A DNA stretch of 64,000 bases, taken from contig JARBJD010000159.1 of the NCBI GenBank assembly GCA_033064195.1, forward strand, positions 1-64,000, in the 5' to 3' direction. The notes beneath the pieces are model-generated. The model was given only the letters and a program-made list of their open reading frames with translations. It had not been told where the DNA came from and made no database searches. Shown here piece by piece: positions 20,901 through 31,966 of the stretch. The translations under genes and the position numbers were made by a program. Origin of the DNA: Blattamonas nauphoetae (Eukaryota; Preaxostyla; Oxymonadida). Positions within the stretch are counted from its first letter, which is position 1; each line of letters starts with the position of its first letter.

Positions 20901-23010
20901 GGCAGGCACTCAACCAGTTCGTTTCTCACACGACATTTCCGTCGTTCATCTCCTCCACCTTCCACACTCACGACACACTCACGTCTGAGTCAACTCTCGA
21001 CAACCTCATCGTGTTGGAAGGAGCACTTCTCGAAAGTGTATCCTCTCCAACCACTCGGAACCCACACATCTCATCCATCCTTCTCCTCTTCAGTGCTCTC
21101 GTCCAGATCGAATCAGAAAACGAAGATCGAATACGCTGGGAGGCCAAGAAAAGGGAAGAACAAGAAGCCAACGAACGCATCGGGTTGGTCGTGTCTCTCC
21201 TCAAAGATCAAACCAATACAGAACCAGCAGCTGTCGCAGAAGAGCACTCGTCCTTTATTCCTGTCTGCACCTTCCTCTGCTCATTCTTCGACGAACACAG
21301 GCTCGACCTCTTCCTCCAAACAGACGGAATTGTCGAGCTCATCTTTCGCCTTCCGTTTGCCCACACACGACTCGCCCGAATCGTTGTCGATCTCGTCCAC
21401 CTCGCTCTTCAGGACGAGGAAGCTGAGGACCTGGTCAACCAGCAGTCAGAGACAACGCAACCATGGCGTGCTGTGAGCATCCTTCTCAACGTCATCAAAG
21501 AGGCCGTGATTGTGATCGGAGCAGAGGCGAGGATTGAAGGCCTCAGGTCGATCAGAAAGACACAGGCCATGTCGTCCAGTGATGGAGGCATGGAGCAAGG
21601 GTATCTCACTGAACACAACAAGCGAATCCAGGCCTTTGCAGCAGTGGAATCAGCTGCAGAAGAAGTGACTGTGTCAAGCTGGATCGGACGAATCGGAATT
21701 CTGTTCATCGAACACATGCTTGAACAGCAGAGGATGAGAAGGGAAGCTTCCATTACTTTCCGCCAGCCGCTCACGGACCACTTTGAATTGTTCTGTCTGG
21801 GGCTCATCGGAGCTTTCTCAGTTGGCTGTCGACGAATTGCTCGAACGTGCATTGAACCTGTTCGCACCATCGTCTCTCAACTCAACGATGCTTCGACAGA
21901 GATGCTTGTCGACGAGCAACCAGAATCACAACACAACACACCAGCGGTCTCGGCGTCTCTCACGTTGTGGAATACTGTGATGGTGATTGGAGAGTTGTTC
22001 ATCGCCAGTCCGAACGAATCAAAAGATCTTGTCGATTGGGTTGGGAGGATCCTGACCAAAAGCAGCCAGCCTTCTCTAACCATCCTCCGTCCACTCCCTC
22101 CTCTTTCGGAGCAAGACTCAGGTCATGACCAGCTGGTCCAAATCTGCAGTTTTCTTGTTCTATCGACACTCCTCCTCAACGGACAACTCGAATCAGTCGA
22201 CTGCACGCTCAGTCTTGCTGGATGTGTCGACAATTCCGAAACAAACCCTCCCCCCTCTCCCACCGACGACAACCAAGAAGACACTTTCAATGTCTCGCTC
22301 ATCTCCTCGAAACACACTCTCCCCCAACGAGATCGGAACAATCTGACCGGTCTTCAGATCACAACCATCATGAACGAGTGGGCGATCTCGTTCTTCTCGC
22401 TTCTCTTTTCGAACGAACGCAGCACGTCTCACAAGCAACGATCCAACCGCAACAAGAAGAGTCGGATAGCTGCGAAGGAGGAGAAGAGAGAGGAAGGCGG
22501 GGACCAGAAAGCGGACAGATCGGGCGGGGTGTCTCTCCAAACGCTGATCATCTTCGACCTGTGCACAAAGGGCGATGGCGCGCGAATGGAGAAGATCTGG
22601 ACAGTCGCTGGGAAGGACAAGACGAAAGTGTGTTTCCTCTTTCTCTCTCATCTCTCTCGCAGCAGCAGGAACTCTCCATCCTTCTCAGCGAGCACCTCAG
22701 CTCCATCTGTTCCCAAAAGTCGATCACACAGACATTTCCATCTCCACAGACACAGATCATCCGGATCGCTTCGATTCTGTCGTCCATCGCCCCATCAATC
22801 CCTTCTCTCTCCTTTCTCGAGAGCGCACTTCAGCAGGGCCTCCTTGGTCCTCGTTTCTTTGCCATCCGAAGCGGAAGAGAGAAGGGGAGCGAAGAAAAGT
22901 CGAAGAGGGATGCCGTCAGAAAGAATCTTGTTGCTCACTCAAAATTGTTTGAAAGCAGAGAGAAGGCGAAGGAGACAACAGCACCAGTTCTGAACCTTCT
23001 CCAAAAGTAA
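17905..23010 (+). CDS. Large helical-repeat-like protein, 1629 aa, unrecognised
   Basis: Seven exons (17905-17990, 18022-18254, 18290-18570, 18605-18953, 18985-20635, 20686-22627, 22663-23010) joined by six GT-AG introns of 31, 35, 34, 31, 50 and 35 nt. The exon sum is exactly 1630 codons, which supports the whole model. The protein is mostly Leu/Ser/Phe-rich amphipathic helix pairs, as in HEAT/ARM proteins (for example FLLLLPFLEEKDWRIRVRAA near the middle), with charged loops and a basic segment around 22430-22500. No enzyme motif or membrane segment stands out. The size and style fit scaffold proteins such as TTI1, condensin or MON2-type proteins, but I cannot choose among these. It is followed by the coiled-coil gene after about 110 bases. 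Confidence 0.8.
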
Positions 23011-23121
23011 TGACTTCTTCGATATTGTGCAATTCGCTAAGTCGTTTTTTCTTCGACTGTTCTAGGGAATATTCTGTGCTTCTGTTTACTTCTCTCCTTC
23101 GATTCCCTTTACATTTATTAA

Positions 23122-26100
23122 ATGTCAAAGCCTCCCCTCGAACGCCCGAAGAAGAGGCGGAAACGTCGGACTGACCCAAGTGTCCTCGACTATGAGATGC
23201 TTCAGACAATGTACAATGAAGTTTCTTCCGAATTACGTGAGTTCCAGTTCAAAAATCGCCGTCTAATAAACGAGAACCAAACAATCAAAACTGCTCTCAG
23301 TGACGTTCAATCTGAACTCGCACACACGAAGGGGATGGCTGAGACTTTGTCTTCGTTGCAATCTGAGGCAAGAACAAAGGAAAACCCGCCGATGTCAACG
23401 GAACAAGAACAAAAGATTGAACAACTCCTTGATCGCGTGGAACAGCTTGCTGAAGCATCCAACAGGCTTAATTCAGCTCTTGAAAACCAGACTGGAACAG
23501 ATTCTGAGGCTCCTACTTCAAATACTCGACGAAAACCACATCCAAAATATTCTCAACAAGAAGATGACTTAGAATCGAGTGCAGACAACAATGAAGTCAA
23601 CCAAACACAACAAAAACGTTCATTACGGGATTTTCATGATCAAACAGAACAATTTGATGATTCTTTGCCATGGGAACAAGAGGCTCAATTCCAGACGCGT
23701 TTGTCCGAATTGGAAGAGAAAGAGAGAATCCTTGCCCAAAAAATTGCTGAAAATGAACAAAAAGAACAAGCTTTACGGGATTGGGAAGAGAGATTAACTC
23801 GAGCAGAAGAAGATGCCCGCTCCAGCATGATCGCCCAGCAAAATTCACTTGCTGAAAGACAAGAAGAACTAAACAACCAGGAATATCAAATTCAAACGCG
23901 AGAGGCCGAACTTTCACAAAGAGAAGAAGAAGATCGCGAACGAATTCGAGCAGAAAGCGATCGACTTGTCACAAAAGAGGAGGAAATCAATCAACACGAA
24001 GAGAACATGATTCAGGCAAACAAAGTGAAGGAATATGAGCTTCAACAGAGAGAAGAAGAGATGGACGAGAAACAAAGGGCCATGGAAACAAAGGAAGACG
24101 AACTGAGTCGTCGTGAAGAAGAGCTGAGGAGGCGAGAAGACGAACTGGAACGAAGAGAGGGAGAACACCAAAAACGAGAGGAGGACATCCAGCGGAGAGA
24201 GCAGGAACATGTTCAGCGAGAAGAGGATTTGCAGAAACAGATGGAAGACCATCTTCAAAAAGTGGAAGAATGCGAGCAACGGGAAGAGAACCAGAAGCAC
24301 AGGGAGACGGAGATTCAGCGTGAGGAAGCAGAGATCCAAGCAAGAGCAGAAGAGCAAAGCATTCGAGAGAATGCCTTGACTCAACGAGAAGAAGAACAAC
24401 AAGTCAAGGTTGAAGAACAGCGAGTTCTTGAAACACAGCTTCAACAAAAAGAAGCGGATCAGCAGGACAGAGAGGAGCAGCTTCAACAGAAAGAGGCGGA
24501 TCAGCAGGACAAAGAAGAACAGCAGCAACTCAAACAAACCGAACTGGACGACAAGGAAAGTGAGCTTCAGAGACGAGAGCAGGAGCTCCTTCGAAAGGAG
24601 GCAGATCTTCAGAAGCGCGAAGAGGAGCTCAGGCAGTGGGAAGCGCAGAGCCAGTTGTATTACACAGAAACGGAGAAGAAAGAGATGGAGAAGAAGAAGG
24701 AGCACGAAGGAAGGGCGGAGCAGATGAACATGCAGCGAGAGGATCTGCTTGGGCAGCTGATTCTGCTGGAGGAGATGGAGGAATCTCTCCACACGCAGCA
24801 GGAAGAAATGAAAGAAGAGAAGGAACAAGTCCAACTAACACTCCACACTCAACAGATCGAACTGAGCACAGAGAAGGAAGGCGTGAAGAAGAAGAAGGAA
24901 GAACTTGGAGAGGAGCAAGAAAGAATTCAGCAACAGAACCAAGAAATCCGTCAAAAGTGGGAGCAACTCAACGACGAGGTGGCTCGACTCGCGTGGGAGA
25001 GGGAAAATGTGGAGATGGAGTGGGAAGATGTGTTCGGCCGGCTGTGTGTTCTGATGAAGTTGGAAGGTCATGCACAGACACAGCTCGACATTCTGAAAGG
25101 AAGAGAGCAAACCTTGCGGAACGACATTCTCAGAGTGACGAGAGATAGCGACCGAGTTGGTCTGAAGGGAGAGGAACTGTCAGCCAAATCTGGAATTGTT
25201 GGAGAACAAGCAGCTCGGCTGAATTGGAGAGAAGAGAGGCTTCACATGGAAGGAGAAGACTTGAGCAGCTTCAGACTTGCCTTGGATAAGAAAGAGGCCG
25301 ATCTTCAACAAAAGGAAGCACAACAGGAAGAGCTTCTTCGGCAGGTTGAGGATGCCAAGGAGAGGGAGATTGAGACTCAGCGCATGCTCCAGAAAGTTGG
25401 AGAGGAGAGGGAGAAGTTGGAAGAGGAGGAGAAAGCGATGGCTGAGCGTCGATCGCGTTTTGAGGCCGAACTTGCAGAGATTGCCGCTGCGAGAGAAGAA
25501 CTGGAGCAGGTGCAAAGACAACTGGACGAGAAGCAGAAGCAGATCGAGCAGAAGGAGAGGAAGACAACACTCCAGTTCATTGCTCTCGACGAACACGAAA
25601 CAAGTGTTGATCAGAAGACAGACCAGGTGAGCACGAGAGAGAAGGATGCTCTCATCCGCGAACACATGATTGCTGAGAAAGAGAGTGAAATCGAGAAGCG
25701 GCTGAGTGAGGTCAGTGAACAAGAAAAGGAGATCAACGAAAAGCAGGCCCGTGTCGAACAGAAAGACGAGGATTTGGAGAAGAAACAGGCAGAGATCAAG
25801 AAGAGAGACGAGGAGCTGAAAGAGAGGACAGTCACTCTTGAGACATGGGAAGAGGAGGTGAAAGTCAAAGAGCAGCAGCAGGAAGAACGAGAAACGATGA
25901 TTGTGGAGAAAGAGAAAGTATTGGAAGAGAAGGAACAAGCGATAAAGGCAAAGGAAGAAGAGATCGAACAAGAACAAGAAAAACTCGGACAAACACTCGA
26001 AGAAGTGCACACTGAAAAGGAGGATATTGTGAAACGGGAGGAGGAAATAGAACACATTCAGCAGGAAGTGAAGGAGAGAGAGGAGGAGATTCAGAAGCAG

Positions 26101-26452
26101 CGGGAAGAACTCCAACAACTTGAAGAGGAGCTGGAGGAGAAAAGATTGGATGTTGAACAGAAAGCTGAGGAACTTGAAGCGTTGTCAGAACATCTCTCTC
26201 AACAGGAGGAGGCTCTTCTTCGACGGGAGACTGGAATTGAGAGTCAAGAGGCTCTATTTCGTGAGAAGGAGGCAAAACAGAACGAAATCAATGTTTGTGA
26301 TTCTCTTTTGATTATTTTTGTAGCTACTGCTCGACAGAGTGGATGAACTTGACGAAAAAATACAGGAGCAGGCCGAAACCATTCGTACATTAACAGCTGA
26401 CAACCAAAAACTAATTGATCGTTGTCAACGGCGTGAATCACTCTTTGATTGA
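23122..26452 (+). CDS. Long coiled-coil protein, 1099 aa
   Basis: Two exons, 23122-26292 and 26324-26452, with a 31-nt intron; the last 43 residues (LLLDRVDELDEKIQEQAETI...) come from exon 2. The start is a basic patch (PKKRRKRR) that could be a nuclear signal, followed by a short helical region and an acidic linker. About residues 180-1080 are almost unbroken heptad coiled coil rich in Glu, Gln, Arg and Lys, with phrases such as REEELRRREDELERRE repeated in variants. A 42-base tandem duplication lies at 24436-24519. Such proteins act as structural rods (basal body, centrosome-like or cytoskeletal). No family-specific motif is visible, so the role is not assigned. Confidence 0.85.
24436..24519 (+). 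repeat. 42-base tandem duplication inside the coiled-coil gene
   Basis: Two adjacent 42-base units each encode a variant of QLQQKEADQQDREE. The length keeps both the reading frame and the heptad register (14 residues, two heptads). Confidence 0.85.
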
Positions 26453-26747
26453 ATTGCTTGAAACTTTTCTTGTTTATCTGTCTTGTTTTTGTGTGTTATC
26501 TTTCTTCATTTTGAGCTTATTGTCTCTTTCTTCATTTTTTGAAACATTTCACCGCTTGCTGATAACTATTCACTCTTTGATAAGTATCAAACACTGCCTC
26601 TTATCAAACGAAAGAGAAAGAGGTGAACAGAGCTGACTGAGGGAAATAATTTGATTGGATCATCTAATTTTTCCCCAGATTTCAAGATATCAGGTTCATG
26701 GAAATGAATCAAACAAGATCCTCCCCTTAAACAATATAATCACCACA

Positions 26748-27834
26748 ATGGGTATGTTCAACTTCCTTCATCTCGCTCCTCATTCATCTAACTATTCCGA
26801 TTTTTCATTTTCTAACATTTATCTTTATTTTAAACTCCACGATTATCTCCATTCATCATCAAAATCTATCCGAATCCATTCCTCGTGTCCTCATAGAACA
26901 AGCAATTGCAACAATTGACAAAATCATTGACAAAATTGAGGGATTAGTCGAAGCCCCTCCTATGCGTATGAATCCCGATGATCCATGGTTTAGTCAGAAT
27001 CTCGTCAACAGCAAATCAGTTTTGAAAGTGAAATGCCCAACTTGCGGGTACTATTACACACACCCGTTCGAAACAACATGCCCCCTCTGCAAGTATAAAC
27101 CTGGTGTGGAACATCCAGATCGAATTCAGTTCGATGTTGCTGCAATTCGCCAACGAGCGACTCCAGCCGCAACTCCTGCTCCATCCGCCGTCAAGGAAGC
27201 CGGAAAACAAAAACAAGAAAAGAAGGAACAGCCACCAAAACCAGCGAAGGGCGGGAAGAATGTGTCCGAAGCAGACAAGCAGGCTGCTCTTGATCAGTCA
27301 TTCGCTTTGTGCAAGTTTCAGATGATCAAGCTCACTGACTGCAAGAAGCATCCAGATGCTGACAAACTTATTGTCTGCACAGCTCATCTCTCAGAAACCG
27401 AGACTAGCACTCTCGTCACTGGCCTCATCCCACATTATCAACCAGAAGACCTCGAGGGAAGAGTGGTGTGCTCTGTGGTGAACCTGAAACCGAAGAAAAT
27501 GATGGGAATAGAAGGACATGTCATGCTCCTCGCAGCGACCGACAAAGTGTCTGGGAAGTGCATCCTTCTACAACCACCAGAGGGCTCTCAAATAGGAGAT
27601 CGTATTTACCCAACTGGGTTCACGTTGGCCGAGGGATGGAAGGAAGGCGATGTTTCCACTGCTCAGAAAGCAACCACACAAGAAGCAGCAGAAGTTCCGA
27701 AGGGAAGATTTGAGAAAGTGGTCAATGGATTCAAGGTCGAGACAGAACTGCCAAAGTTCTATGGAAAGCCATTGGTGACTGCTAGAGGCCCGATCAAGAT
27801 TGAGGGCATCTGCGATGGATCTGAATTCCATTAG
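26748..27834 (+). CDS. EMAP-II/tRNA-binding (Arc1/AIMP1-type) protein with N-terminal zinc ribbon
   Basis: A four-base first exon (26748-26751, ATG plus G) and a 145-nt intron lead into exon 2 (26897-27834), giving 313 aa. The short helix MEQAIATIDKIIDKIEGLVE is followed by a zinc ribbon at about residues 45-65 (CPTC ... CPLC), then a Lys/Pro-rich linker. The EMAP-II domain runs from about 130 to the end; its OB-fold starts with FQMIKLTDCKKHPDADKLIV, the family's KHPDAD signature, and ends with KIEGICDGSEFH-type strands. EMAP-II domains deliver or hold tRNA for aminoacyl-tRNA synthetases. A zinc ribbon in front of this domain is unfamiliar to me. Cytosolic location is inferred from lack of a signal peptide. 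A piece of its 3' end is duplicated at 28597-28745. Confidence 0.85.
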
Positions 27835-28007
27835 ATAATTGACCTTGCTTCTCAAACTGAACAACTTCGATTCTCCTCACTTCATTTTGCGAAAACTCCT
27901 TTTGAATCACACTATGAGGTATTTTCAAATTACACAATCGTGATGGTCCTTCATACTCTCAATTAAAGGTCCCGCTCATCCCAGCATTTTTTTGAATATC
28001 CCTCCAC

Positions 28008-28489
28008 ATGTCCTACAAATGCAAGATGTGTCGTGTTGAAGTATTCACAGAGGATGCAGTCATGCAGCACGAACCCATGGGTCATCAAAGAAAAAAGAAG
28101 GTTTTGTTGAGGTTCACCTACAATTTGACATTTTCTTGCTTAGGGAGCGAATATAACGGAAACTTGTTCATCTGTTTTTATTGAAAAACCTGAATGGTTG
28201 GTTTGCTTCCATTTTCCTCAACATCTCATGTTTTTTTTGAACAGAGTACGGAAGTTGAAGAAGGTGACATTCTCTGCCCAAAATGCCACAAAAAGCTTGG
28301 TTATTATCGGTGGTCTGGAGAGCAGTGCAATTGTGGGTATAATTTTTTTTGCGACATTTTTACCTTTCGTTACTTTTTCTCACCAGCACTTGGATTACGC
28401 CAGCATTTCAAATCTCAAAAGGGAAAATCGATGAACCCGTTCGGACACCAGTTGTTCCCGAAGCAGCACCTATCCAACAACCTCCATGA
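28008..28489 (+). CDS. Stand-alone YVH1/DUSP12-type zinc-binding domain
   Basis: Four exons (28008-28100, 28144-28200, 28245-28336, 28387-28489; introns 43, 44 and 50 nt) sum to 115 codons, 114 aa. The joined protein reads KCKMCRVEVFTEDAVMQHEP ... CSSVFIEKPEWL ... ILCPKCHKKLGYYRWSGEQC ... TWITPAFQISKGKID. This is the zinc-binding C-terminal half of the YVH1/DUSP12 phosphatase, with all expected Cys pairs. No phosphatase (HCxxxxxR) domain is encoded nearby; upstream is the EMAP-II gene's 3' flank. In yeast the zinc domain alone is what late 60S ribosome maturation (release of Mrt4) requires, so a domain-only protein could still work in ribosome assembly. Confidence 0.85.
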
Positions 28490-28596
28490 AACAAATCATG
28501 ACCTTCTCCAGGATAACCAAATGAAGTAAGTGAATAAAACATGGAAAAAATGGAAGTCACACGTTGGTTTGCTTGTTGATTATGCATTGGTTGCGA

Positions 28597-28745
28597 AAGG
28601 TCCATTGGTGACTACTAGAGGCCAATCAAGATTGAGGGCATCTGCGATGGATCTGAATTCCATTTGATAACTGACCTTTCTTTCTCAAACTGAACAACGT
28701 CGGTTCTCACTTCATTGGACAAAATCTCCTTTTGAATAACATTTT
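28597..28745 (+). repeat. Duplicated 3' end of the EMAP-II gene
   Basis: About 150 bases starting CCATTGGTGACTACTAGAGG match 27769-27916, which are the last 20 or so codons and the 3' flank of the EMAP-II gene. The two copies are about 830 bases apart, in direct orientation, and bracket the YVH1-like gene. Identity is roughly 85-90 percent by eye, and the duplicate is non-coding. Confidence 0.8.
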
Positions 28746-28904
28746 CCCACAAACTATATGCTGTACAACTGTCTTTATGAAGTTATTTCAGAAATAGTGT
28801 GGCAGTAATTTGGTCTTTTCAGCGATCAAACCTCCAAGTTTTTCCTGTCAGACTCTCCAGCGCGGTTTGTTTTGCTCATCCTTTACATCTCATAGACTAT
28901 CGAC

Positions 28905-31748
28905 ATGACTGTCGTTGGCATCGATTTTGGAAACGAAGGAAGTCGGATTGCAACTCTCTTGAAAGTGAAGAGATTGCACTCCGATACCGTCGGAAACCAA
29001 CTCACAGTTGTCCTCAACCAGAGCTCCGAACGCACAACACCGTCAATTATAACTCACAAAGGAAAAGAACGATTCCTTGGAGATGCAGCCACAAACGTGC
29101 GAGTTAGCAATGCAAAGAATACAATGAGCGAGTTTAAGATGCTTCTTGGGAAGAAGATTGATGATCCAGAGGTAATCAGTTCTATGCCATTCCTTTCAGC
29201 GAAACTGGTCCCTGGGCCCAACGACGAAGTATCATACAGCATCGACACAGGTGAGTTCGCAGCTACCATTCCTGTCAGTGAAGCCACATCGTCTTTCTTT
29301 GGAAAGATGAAAGAAGTTGTCACACATGCGGTCGATGGTTCATTGGACCCTTTCCGCAAGATGGAGGGAGTTATTTCTGTCCCCGAATTTTTCAACCAGC
29401 ACCAGCGTCAACTGGTTATTGAAGCGTGCAAAGTTTCAGGAATCACCCCTCTCGCAGTTATCTCTGATCCAGCTGCATTGGCAATGGAATATGGTTTCCC
29501 TAAGCTTGATCTTCCGGCAAACAACGAACAGACAAAGCCATTGTATGTTTGCTTTGTTCTTTGTGGACACGCCTACACCACGGTTTCCATCGCTGCAATG
29601 AAGAAGGACAACTTCACAATTCTCTCTAGCGCATCCACATCAGTTTTTGGCGGCCGTGTGATTGATCGCAGAATTGCTTCTTATTTTGCTCGCATCATCG
29701 AGAAAAAGTGTGGGGAACCCGCAGGAAGTGTGATGAAGAATCCAAGAAATGTTGTAAGGTTACTGGCTGCCGCAGAACGTGCCAAGAAAGTTCTTAGTGG
29801 AGGACCCGCTGCACAGTTCAATGTGGAGAATATTTTGGACATGGATTATCAATTTCCATTCACCCGCCAAGAATTGGAAGATCTCCTCACGCGGGGATAC
29901 ACAGAAACGAACAAGGACATCGTTGTTGGAGACAACTGCATCGACATCCTCAAGTCGCTCTGTGAAGAAGCCCTTCAAAACAGTGGCCGCACACTCGCTG
30001 ACATCAACGTGATCGAGGTTGTTGGAGGAACATCACGTGTTCCCATCGTCAAATCCAGCGTGGAAGCCTTCTTCAAAAAGCCCCTCTCGTTCACTCTCAA
30101 CTCGGAGGAGGCCATCGCCAAGGGATGTGCATACACTGCCGTCAAGCTCAGCACAATCTACCGCAGCCGTGCTGTCGTTGTGAAGGACGCCCTTAATGCA
30201 GAAGTGTCGATTGAGTGGTTCAAGGAGGACTCCCCACAAACTCTGAAGCTCCTCCGAGCGTTCAAGAAGAACACCAACTTCGAGGTGACCTCTTCCGATG
30301 ATGAATGCAGTGTCAATGTCCTGTTCAAGCGCACAAAGCCGTTCGTCTTCCGCCTCAAGTACACCGACGAGAAGCTGCGGACCAGAGTGACAATCAACGG
30401 GACAGAGGAAAGTGCTCTGAGCGGACTGAACGTGACATCCGTCCCGCCCATGCCAGCCGACGCGATCAAAGCTGCAGACGCGAAGGTACAAGAGAAGCTC
30501 GCAAAGGGGGAGACAGTGGAGAGGTTGGTGAAGGTGCGAGTGACTCTGGATCGAAACGGGTTGGTCAGGCTGGATCACGCCTTCATCGAAGAAGACTTCA
30601 TGGTTGAGGAGAAGAAGCCGAAGAAGAAGGAGGAGAAGAAGGAAGAGAAAAAGGAAGAAAAGAAGGAAGAAAAGAAGGAGGAGAAGAAAGAAGAGAAGAA
30701 AGAAGACACACCTGAAGAGAAGAAGGAGGAGAAGCCAGAAGAAACGATGCAGAAGGACGAAGACCCTGCCCCCGCCGACCAAAAGACAGAGGAACAGAAA
30801 GATGAGAAAAAGGACGAGAAGAAAGACGAGAAGAAGCCAGAAAAGAAAAAGGAAGAAATTGAGTATGAAACAGTCCAAGTCAAAAAGCAGCGCAAAGTCA
30901 CTCTCCAATCCATCCCGCTCATCATCGGCGAGAAGAGCAAGGAAGCCCTCACTGCTGCTATCAAGACCTACACCACAGCCTTCACCAAGGATGCCGAGAT
31001 CCGCGGCATGGTCGATGCAAAGAACCACCTCGAGACGCATATCTATTGGATCCGAGAGAACCTGGGTGAATACGGGAAGATGAAGGACTACGCACCACAG
31101 AAGGATCTTGCACAGGCCCTCAAACACGCAGACGAGGTTGAGGAATGGCTGTACGGAGAGGGAGGAGACGACGCTGTCGACGCCAAAGGATACAAAGCGA
31201 TGAAGATTGAGTACGAGCAGAAGCTGAAGGAACTGAGCACGGTGGGCGATGCTGCTCTGCGGAGAAAGAAGGAGGAAGAAGAGAGACCCGTCCTCTTCGG
31301 TGCCATCGCGACTGCTTGCGAAAACGCGAAGAATCTCGCCGAGAGCCCAGACAAGGCACACATCGAAGAGGAGAAGAGGAACAACATCCTGAAGGAATGC
31401 ACACTCTGGCTGAGTGAGATTGAGAAGCTGAACACAGAACAGTCGAAGAAGAAGAAATCCGATGACCCTGCTTTTATCTGCGCTGAGGTTAAGAAATCGT
31501 TCGACAAAGTGAAGGAGGTGTGGAGACAGATCCTCTCGACACCCAAACCAGCCCCCAAACCCGAGCCAAAGAAGGAAGAGAAGAAAGAAGGAGAAGAAAA
31601 GAAGGACGCAGAGGAGAAGAAGGAAACAGACCCCACTCCCGGCCTCACACCAACACCAGCCCCCGAGGCAGGGAACCAAAACACTCAAGAAACCATGGAC
31701 GGAACGATAATCGATGAATTCGAACTGAACGAGGAAAAACAGGAATAA
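28905..31748 (+). CDS. Hsp110/SSE-type Hsp70 nucleotide exchange factor
   Basis: A single exon encodes 947 aa. The actin-like ATPase domain (about 1-385) opens with VVGIDFGNEGSRIATL, the diverged phosphate loop typical of Hsp110 (classical Hsp70 has GTTYS), and includes VVGGTSRVPIVKSSVEAFF. A beta-sandwich domain follows (about 390-560). There is then a very Lys/Glu-rich insertion (about 565-655, made of EEKKEEKK runs) and a helical lid. A second Lys/Glu tract precedes the acidic tail, which lacks the EEVD end of cytosolic Hsp70. Hsp110 proteins exchange nucleotide on Hsp70 and prevent aggregation in the cytosol. The length exceeds the usual 690-860 because of the charged inserts. Confidence 0.9.
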   Translation: MTVVGIDFGNEGSRIATLLKVKRLHSDTVGNQLTVVLNQSSERTTPSIITHKGKERFLGDAATNVRVSNAKNTMSEFKMLLGKKIDDPEVISSMPFLSAKLVPGPNDEVSYSIDTGEFAATIPVSEATSSFFGKMKEVVTHAVDGSLDPFRKMEGVISVPEFFNQHQRQLVIEACKVSGITPLAVISDPAALAMEYGFPKLDLPANNEQTKPLYVCFVLCGHAYTTVSIAAMKKDNFTILSSASTSVFGGRVIDRRIASYFARIIEKKCGEPAGSVMKNPRNVVRLLAAAERAKKVLSGGPAAQFNVENILDMDYQFPFTRQELEDLLTRGYTETNKDIVVGDNCIDILKSLCEEALQNSGRTLADINVIEVVGGTSRVPIVKSSVEAFFKKPLSFTLNSEEAIAKGCAYTAVKLSTIYRSRAVVVKDALNAEVSIEWFKEDSPQTLKLLRAFKKNTNFEVTSSDDECSVNVLFKRTKPFVFRLKYTDEKLRTRVTINGTEESALSGLNVTSVPPMPADAIKAADAKVQEKLAKGETVERLVKVRVTLDRNGLVRLDHAFIEEDFMVEEKKPKKKEEKKEEKKEEKKEEKKEEKKEEKKEDTPEEKKEEKPEETMQKDEDPAPADQKTEEQKDEKKDEKKDEKKPEKKKEEIEYETVQVKKQRKVTLQSIPLIIGEKSKEALTAAIKTYTTAFTKDAEIRGMVDAKNHLETHIYWIRENLGEYGKMKDYAPQKDLAQALKHADEVEEWLYGEGGDDAVDAKGYKAMKIEYEQKLKELSTVGDAALRRKKEEEERPVLFGAIATACENAKNLAESPDKAHIEEEKRNNILKECTLWLSEIEKLNTEQSKKKKSDDPAFICAEVKKSFDKVKEVWRQILSTPKPAPKPEPKKEEKKEGEEKKDAEEKKETDPTPGLTPTPAPEAGNQNTQETMDGTIIDEFELNEEKQE

Positions 31749-31966
31749 CCTAAACATTCGCAGCCATTCATCATTTCAAAATAGAATTGAATCTTCTGTC
31801 ACGGGTGGAGGAAAATTGGAAAGATCGTCATCTTCCTTTGAAATGGTGAAGATCACGAGAAATTTGAATGAAATCTTCAAGATACATCATCATTACTCAA
31901 TACTTTGTTGACATTGGAATCTCAGAAGAGCAATCTGAGTCTCTTGGACCATCATTTTTTTCTCAG

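Noticed and set aside
23914-26118. Long minus-strand frames opposite the coiled-coil gene
   Set aside because: They are Leu/Phe/Ser-rich antisense shadows of Glu/Gln/Lys heptads.
30033-31757. 574-codon minus-strand frame opposite Hsp110
   Set aside because: Antisense shadow of the Lys/Glu-rich reading frame; no independent motif.
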